Source of the DNA: Texas Phoenix palm phytoplasma
GTDB lineage: Bacteria > Bacillota_I > Bacilli_A > Acholeplasmatales > Acholeplasmataceae
Length of the DNA stretch: 64,000 nt
Assembly (NCBI RefSeq): GCF_005774685.2
Contig: NZ_VBRA02000009.1
Coordinates: 1-64,000 of the forward strand
Direction of reading: 5' to 3'
The first letter of the stretch is position 1. Every line of letters starts with the position of its first letter. Below, piece by piece: positions 60,866 through 64,000 of this stretch. The notes under the pieces were generated by a model. It did no database searches, was not told the origin of the DNA, and saw nothing but the letters and a program-made list of their open reading frames with translations. A program made the translations under genes and the position numbers.

Positions 60866-61636
60866 GGGCGTGAAATGATGCCTAATTATTAGTGATTTAA
60901 CGTATCACGAACATAATGATAATGTGTTCCTTCATATTCTTGGCTTTTGAAACGAAAGAATGAAAAGTTACAGCAAAGAATAAAAGCGGATTGAGGAGAA
61001 ATTCATATCCAATAAGATTACGCTAGAAGAATGACTCACATGGATAACCTTTATCGAAAAAGGCTAAATGCAATAAACGGGGTAATGATGCTACTGAACA
61101 GAAATGAATTGTGACTGTTCATCAAAGTTATTTGAAAAAATAAAAGTTACAATTTTCAAAATTATCAATGTTTTTAAAAAACATCATAGGTTAGTATTAA
61201 CCTAACTTTGAACTTACCTTTACTTTATATATTATATAAATGAACTTACTCTTTCATGTTATATAGATGTAAGAATAAATTATAAAAAGGTCTGCATGCC
61301 TAAATGAGTCGCGTAAATAATTAGAGTAACTTCGATCTTCCTAAACTTCTCTTAGAGAAAAAAATTCTCTGAAAAAAAACACAGAATAGTCTGTGGAAGC
61401 AAGGAAAAAGCAGAATCATAGTAGTCGTGAGTAATTCAAAGTTTCTTTTGGAAGAAAGAAGTGCACTGACTCACCAAGGCAAAGGGTAACAACCTTTACA
61501 AGGCGAAAGATGAAAAATAAGTTTTTTTAAAAAAACTTATTTAACCGCCGAATGCTTGGAAACTTGCTTGTTCGGTGGTGTGAGGGGTTTAGATTAATAT
61601 CTATTAAGTAGAAAAACGGTCTAATTCTATCTCGAT
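60866..61636 (+). mobile_element. group II intron copy 2 (ORF-less, after cca fragment)
   Basis: 771 nt, closely similar to the copy in ssrA over its whole length. The 5' end reads GGGCGTGAAATG instead of GTGCGCGAAATG, so the second base of the GTGYG consensus is changed. Domain V (61543-61578) keeps the GAAA loop and the following TGTGAGGGG, and the 3' end CTATCTCGAT is intact. The domain IV hairpin is short and no reverse transcriptase is encoded. Flanking sequences do not join into one gene. Positions about 61077-61095 differ most from the other copies. Confidence 0.8.
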
Positions 61637-61707
61637 GGCAAATGGGTAGAACACCAAGTGAAAAACATATTAAACAGATTATGTCTAATATTCGTGATAA
61701 AAGATAA
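61637..61707 (+). pseudogene. 3' fragment of an unknown gene after intron copy 2
   Basis: Immediately after the intron an open frame reads MGRTPSEKHIKQIMSNIRDK and stops at 61707, followed by two good ribosome sites and the next gene. It looks like the C-terminus of a real protein whose upstream part is missing. It is not cca. The gene is not recognised. Confidence 0.45.
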
Positions 61708-61728
61708 TAAGGAGAAAAAAGGAGATAA

Positions 61729-62073
61729 GTGTCTATATTTTTTATAATATTTTTATTTTTTTATGTTTTAGTAATTTTTTGTTTTATGAATATTATTTAT
61801 AAAATTAATTATAATGCTAAAATAAAAAAATGTTTATTAAATTTCGACATTTTAGAAAAAGAAGTTTTAAAAACTATTCTTTTAAATAAAGAACAAACTT
61901 TCCCTTTAACAAAAAATTCTCCTGTAACTAAGAAATTTTTTAAATTAAATATTTTATTTAAAGTTAAAGAAAATGATGAAAAAAACCCATTAAATTCTGT
62001 TTTTAAATTAAATTTATTAATATTTGAATTAATTCGTAAAGATAAAGAATTAAATCAAATATATTTATCTTAA
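61729..62073 (+). CDS. small membrane protein, unknown
   Basis: 114 residues from GTG 61729, with GGAG five bases upstream. One hydrophobic segment (about 3-24) is followed by a basic, soluble region with regular helices (ILEKEVLKTILL; VFKLNLLIFELIRKDKE). No family recognised. It lies between intron copies 2 and 3, so its expression may depend on the rearranged upstream region. Confidence 0.55.
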   Translation: MSIFFIIFLFFYVLVIFCFMNIIYKINYNAKIKKCLLNFDILEKEVLKTILLNKEQTFPLTKNSPVTKKFFKLNILFKVKENDEKNPLNSVFKLNLLIFELIRKDKELNQIYLS

Positions 62074-62173
62074 TTTAATAAATTTTTTAATTTATTTTTT
62101 AATATTAATAAAATTGATATTAATTAAAAAAATATATTTTTTTTATCAAAAAAAAGGAGTTATTTTTTAATAT

Positions 62174-62930
62174 GTGGCGCGAAATGATGCCTAATTATCA
62201 GTTGATTTAACGAATCACGAACATAATGATAATGTGTTCCTTCATATTCTTGGCTTTTGAAACGAAAGAATGAAAAGTTACAGCAAAGAATAAAAGCGGG
62301 TTGAGGAGAAATTCATATCCAATAAGATTACGCCAGAAGAATGACTCACATGGATAACCTTATAAAAAAAAATAAGGCTAAATGAATTAAAATAAACAAT
62401 ATATAACTTAACAGAAATGAATTGAAACTGTTAATTTAAAGTTATTTGAAAATTTTTCATATTGATTTTCAAAATTATCATTTTTTAAAAAAATATTATT
62501 TTTTTAAAAAAAATAACTTTAAAGTTACCTATTTTTCTTATCTAATATCTTAGATGTTATATAGATTTAAGAAAAAGAAAAAAAGGTAATCATACCTAAA
62601 TGAGTCGCGTAGATAATTAGAGTAACTTCGATCTTCCTAAACTTCTCTCAGAGAAAAGTATTTTCTGAAAAAAACACAGAATAGTTTGTGGAAGCAAGGA
62701 AAAAGCAGAATCATAGTAGTCGTGAGTAATACAAAGTTTCTTTTGGAAGAAAGAAGTGGACTGACTCACCAAGGCAAAGGGTAACAACCTTTACAAGGCG
62801 AAAGAGGAAAAAGAAGTTTTGAGAAAAAACTTGTTTAACCGCCGAATGCTTGGACACTTGCTTGTTCGGTGGTGTGAGGGGCTTAGATTAATATCTAGTA
62901 AAGAGAAAAACGGTCTAATTCTATCTCGAT
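62174..62930 (+). mobile_element. group II intron copy 3 (ORF-less, degenerate)
   Basis: About 757 nt, similar to the other two copies, ending CTATCTCGAT at 62930. The 5' end reads GTGGCGCGAAATG, one base longer than the consensus start. Domain V (62837-62872) has the loop GACA in place of GAAA, which breaks the GNRA tetraloop needed for the tertiary contact. Part of domain I (about 62360-62410) is changed. These changes suggest that this copy is no longer a good self-splicing intron. Confidence 0.8.
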
Positions 62931-63101
62931 AAAGAAAAAGAATTTTGTTTTCAAGTTAATTTGTTTGTTGCTATTGAAAATATATCTATTTTAGAAATTC
63001 AATCAATTATGGAATTAGCTCATAAAAAATGTCTTATTTCTAAATTTTTAGAACAATATCCTTATTTTAAAATGACGGCTATTGAATATTCTAAGATTTA
63101 A
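62931..63101 (+). pseudogene. OsmC/Ohr-like C-terminal fragment
   Basis: 56 codons and a stop directly after the intron. IENISILEIQSIMELAHKKCLISKFL followed by YFKMTAIEY matches the end of OsmC/Ohr peroxide-detoxifying proteins (about 140 residues), including the C-terminal catalytic cysteine in the AHKKC position. The N-terminal two thirds are missing. Just before the intron lie AAGGAG and ATG (62172-62174); exact removal of 62175-62930 would join this ATG in frame to KEKEFCF, giving a 57-residue product. Confidence 0.65.
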
Positions 63102-63120
63102 CAAAATTAATTTAAAAATA

Positions 63121-63158
63121 AAAAAAACTATTTATGTTTTTTCATAAATAGTTTTTTT
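63121..63158. terminator. bidirectional intrinsic terminator
   Basis: AAAAAAACTATTTATG (63121-63136) pairs perfectly with the 16-base arm 63143-63158 around a 6-base T loop, and both strands end in seven T. It separates the OsmC-like fragment (plus) from the acidic protein (minus). Confidence 0.88.
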
Positions 63159-63209
63159 ATTTATATAATGATTAAAATAATTTTTTTTAAATAAAATTTA
63201 AAAATTTAT

Positions 63210-64000
63210 TTATTTATACCAAAGACTACTAACTACAGTGCTTATTTCTTTACTCATGTTTTTTTCTATATAATTGAAAACAAATTGATGTTCTGAATCT
63301 TTTAACACTTCTCTACCTTTTATCATTGCTTGTTTAAATATACCATTTACTAATTTTACGATTAAAGGTTGTAATTCGTCATAATCAAATTTTTCTTTAT
63401 TGAAACGTTCTACTTCTATTTCATCCCATGATTGTACATCTAAAATTTCACTAATTATGAAATCTACAGTATAATCTATTATTTTTCTGTGTGTGGAATC
63501 AGGGTATTCTTTAAATAATCCGTTAGTTAAATTAAACATAGTTTTAGAGCTTGCTAATTCACATTTAATTTTTTTAGATTTTAAATCATTAGCAACTAAT
63601 TTATCAGTATCTCCTTCGAATGCTCTAGTTAATATTGGAAGGCTTCTATTTTTATGTTCTTTAAAATGTTCATCTGATTCATTTTCTATTTCATCATCGA
63701 ATTTTGCGGAAAAAGTACTTGTTGTTAATTCTTTTTCTTTATCTTCTTCATCAGATTCTTCATCAGAAAAGAATACTTGTTTTTCTTCGGAATCTGAATT
63801 TCTTTTCCAAATTGTTTCCCATCCGTCATTTTCTTCTGGTTTAATTTCTTTATCTTGTTTTTGAACTTCAGTAGAAACGTAATCCTTTGTTTCTGTTATT
63901 TCTTCTGTTACTTCTGATGTTTTTTCTTGAAACTCATGTTCATTTTCATCATTTTGTTTTTCATTCTCGTTAGAAAAGAATTCTTGTGTTTCTTTTGCAT
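63210..64000 (-). CDS. acidic protein of unknown function, 5' end outside the window
   Basis: The minus-strand frame stays open from the right edge to TAA at 63210 (about 263 residues seen; no start codon in the window). The visible N-terminal 110 residues are low-complexity and very acidic, with many Glu, Asp and Ser (for example DEESDEEDKEKE), with a WETIWKRN motif among them. The C-terminal 150 residues look like a folded helical domain (LPILTRAFEGD, YTVDFIISEILDVQSWDEI, FVFNYIEKNMSKEI). No family is recognised. Base composition seems somewhat less AT-rich than its neighbours, which may point to transfer or to strong selection on the protein. Confidence 0.7.
   Translation of the reverse strand, partial: AKETQEFFSNENEKQNDENEHEFQEKTSEVTEEITETKDYVSTEVQKQDKEIKPEENDGWETIWKRNSDSEEKQVFFSDEESDEEDKEKELTTSTFSAKFDDEIENESDEHFKEHKNRSLPILTRAFEGDTDKLVANDLKSKKIKCELASSKTMFNLTNGLFKEYPDSTHRKIIDYTVDFIISEILDVQSWDEIEVERFNKEKFDYDELQPLIVKLVNGIFKQAMIKGREVLKDSEHQFVFNYIEKNMSKEISTVVSSLWYK

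Noticed and set aside
60677-60892. A 71-codon frame ending GREMMPNY.
   Set aside because: Its end reads into the intron. The true coding part is the cca 5' fragment, which begins upstream and stops at 60865.

Overview
The window is a chromosomal piece of a 'Candidatus Phytoplasma' (wall-less, insect-vectored plant pathogen, Mollicutes). The 16S rRNA gene carries the 25-nt phytoplasma signature (positions 4661-4685, minus strand). The 16S-tRNA-Ile-23S-5S-tRNA-Val order is the phytoplasma one. Base composition is extremely AT-rich, and TGA is a stop codon (tmk ends in TGA overlapping the ATG of the next gene), which excludes Mycoplasma/Spiroplasma. The species cannot be fixed by eye.

Layout: (1) 1-4968, an rRNA operon on the minus strand, with a good promoter at 5290-5317 and long inverted repeats flanking 16S and 23S. 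(2) 5357-16156, minus-strand housekeeping genes (pth, valS, engB) mixed with a Na+/K+-ATPase-like P-type pump, a lipase-like hydrolase, a membrane-anchored protein with 144-bp repeats, and a protein resembling JetA, the kleisin subunit of Wadjet/MksF-type SMC defence systems, here without visible partners. (3) A plus-strand nitroreductase gene, then the tmRNA gene (17184-18343, minus), which is interrupted by a 768-nt ORF-less group II intron. (4) 18374-40258, one long minus-strand run in the Firmicutes order S10-spc-alpha-ecfA1A2T-truA, extended by tmk, holB, rsmI, metG and then ssrA. (5) 40757-45519, rsmH, rpoZ, gmk, leuS, acpP. (6) 45908-48771, a Bax-inhibitor-like membrane protein and a small accessory cluster (two unknown membrane proteins, a YqaJ-type phage nuclease). 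(7) 48798-54398, tatD and the pyruvate dehydrogenase operon, in which E2 is split into a lipoyl protein and a catalytic protein with no recognisable peripheral-subunit-binding domain. (8) 55089-58606, hemolysin III, HIT, RNase HIII, uracil-DNA glycosylase and an ER-type signal peptidase. (9) 58607-64000, a gene-poor and rearranged end: degV, a truncated cca ending at a second group II intron copy, an unknown fragment plus a small membrane protein, a third intron copy, an OsmC-like C-terminal fragment, and the C-terminal part of an acidic protein of unknown function running off the edge.

The most striking observation is the set of three related group II introns without a reading frame. The tmRNA copy keeps a canonical GTGCG 5' end and an intact domain V GAAA loop. 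Removing it restores a tmRNA with pairing acceptor ends, a perfect 9-bp P2 helix and an in-frame tag. The two plus-strand copies have altered 5' ends and sit between gene fragments that do not belong together. This suggests that one copy is kept functional by selection for trans-translation while the others decay and mark rearrangement junctions. The orphan JetA-like protein is the second lead.
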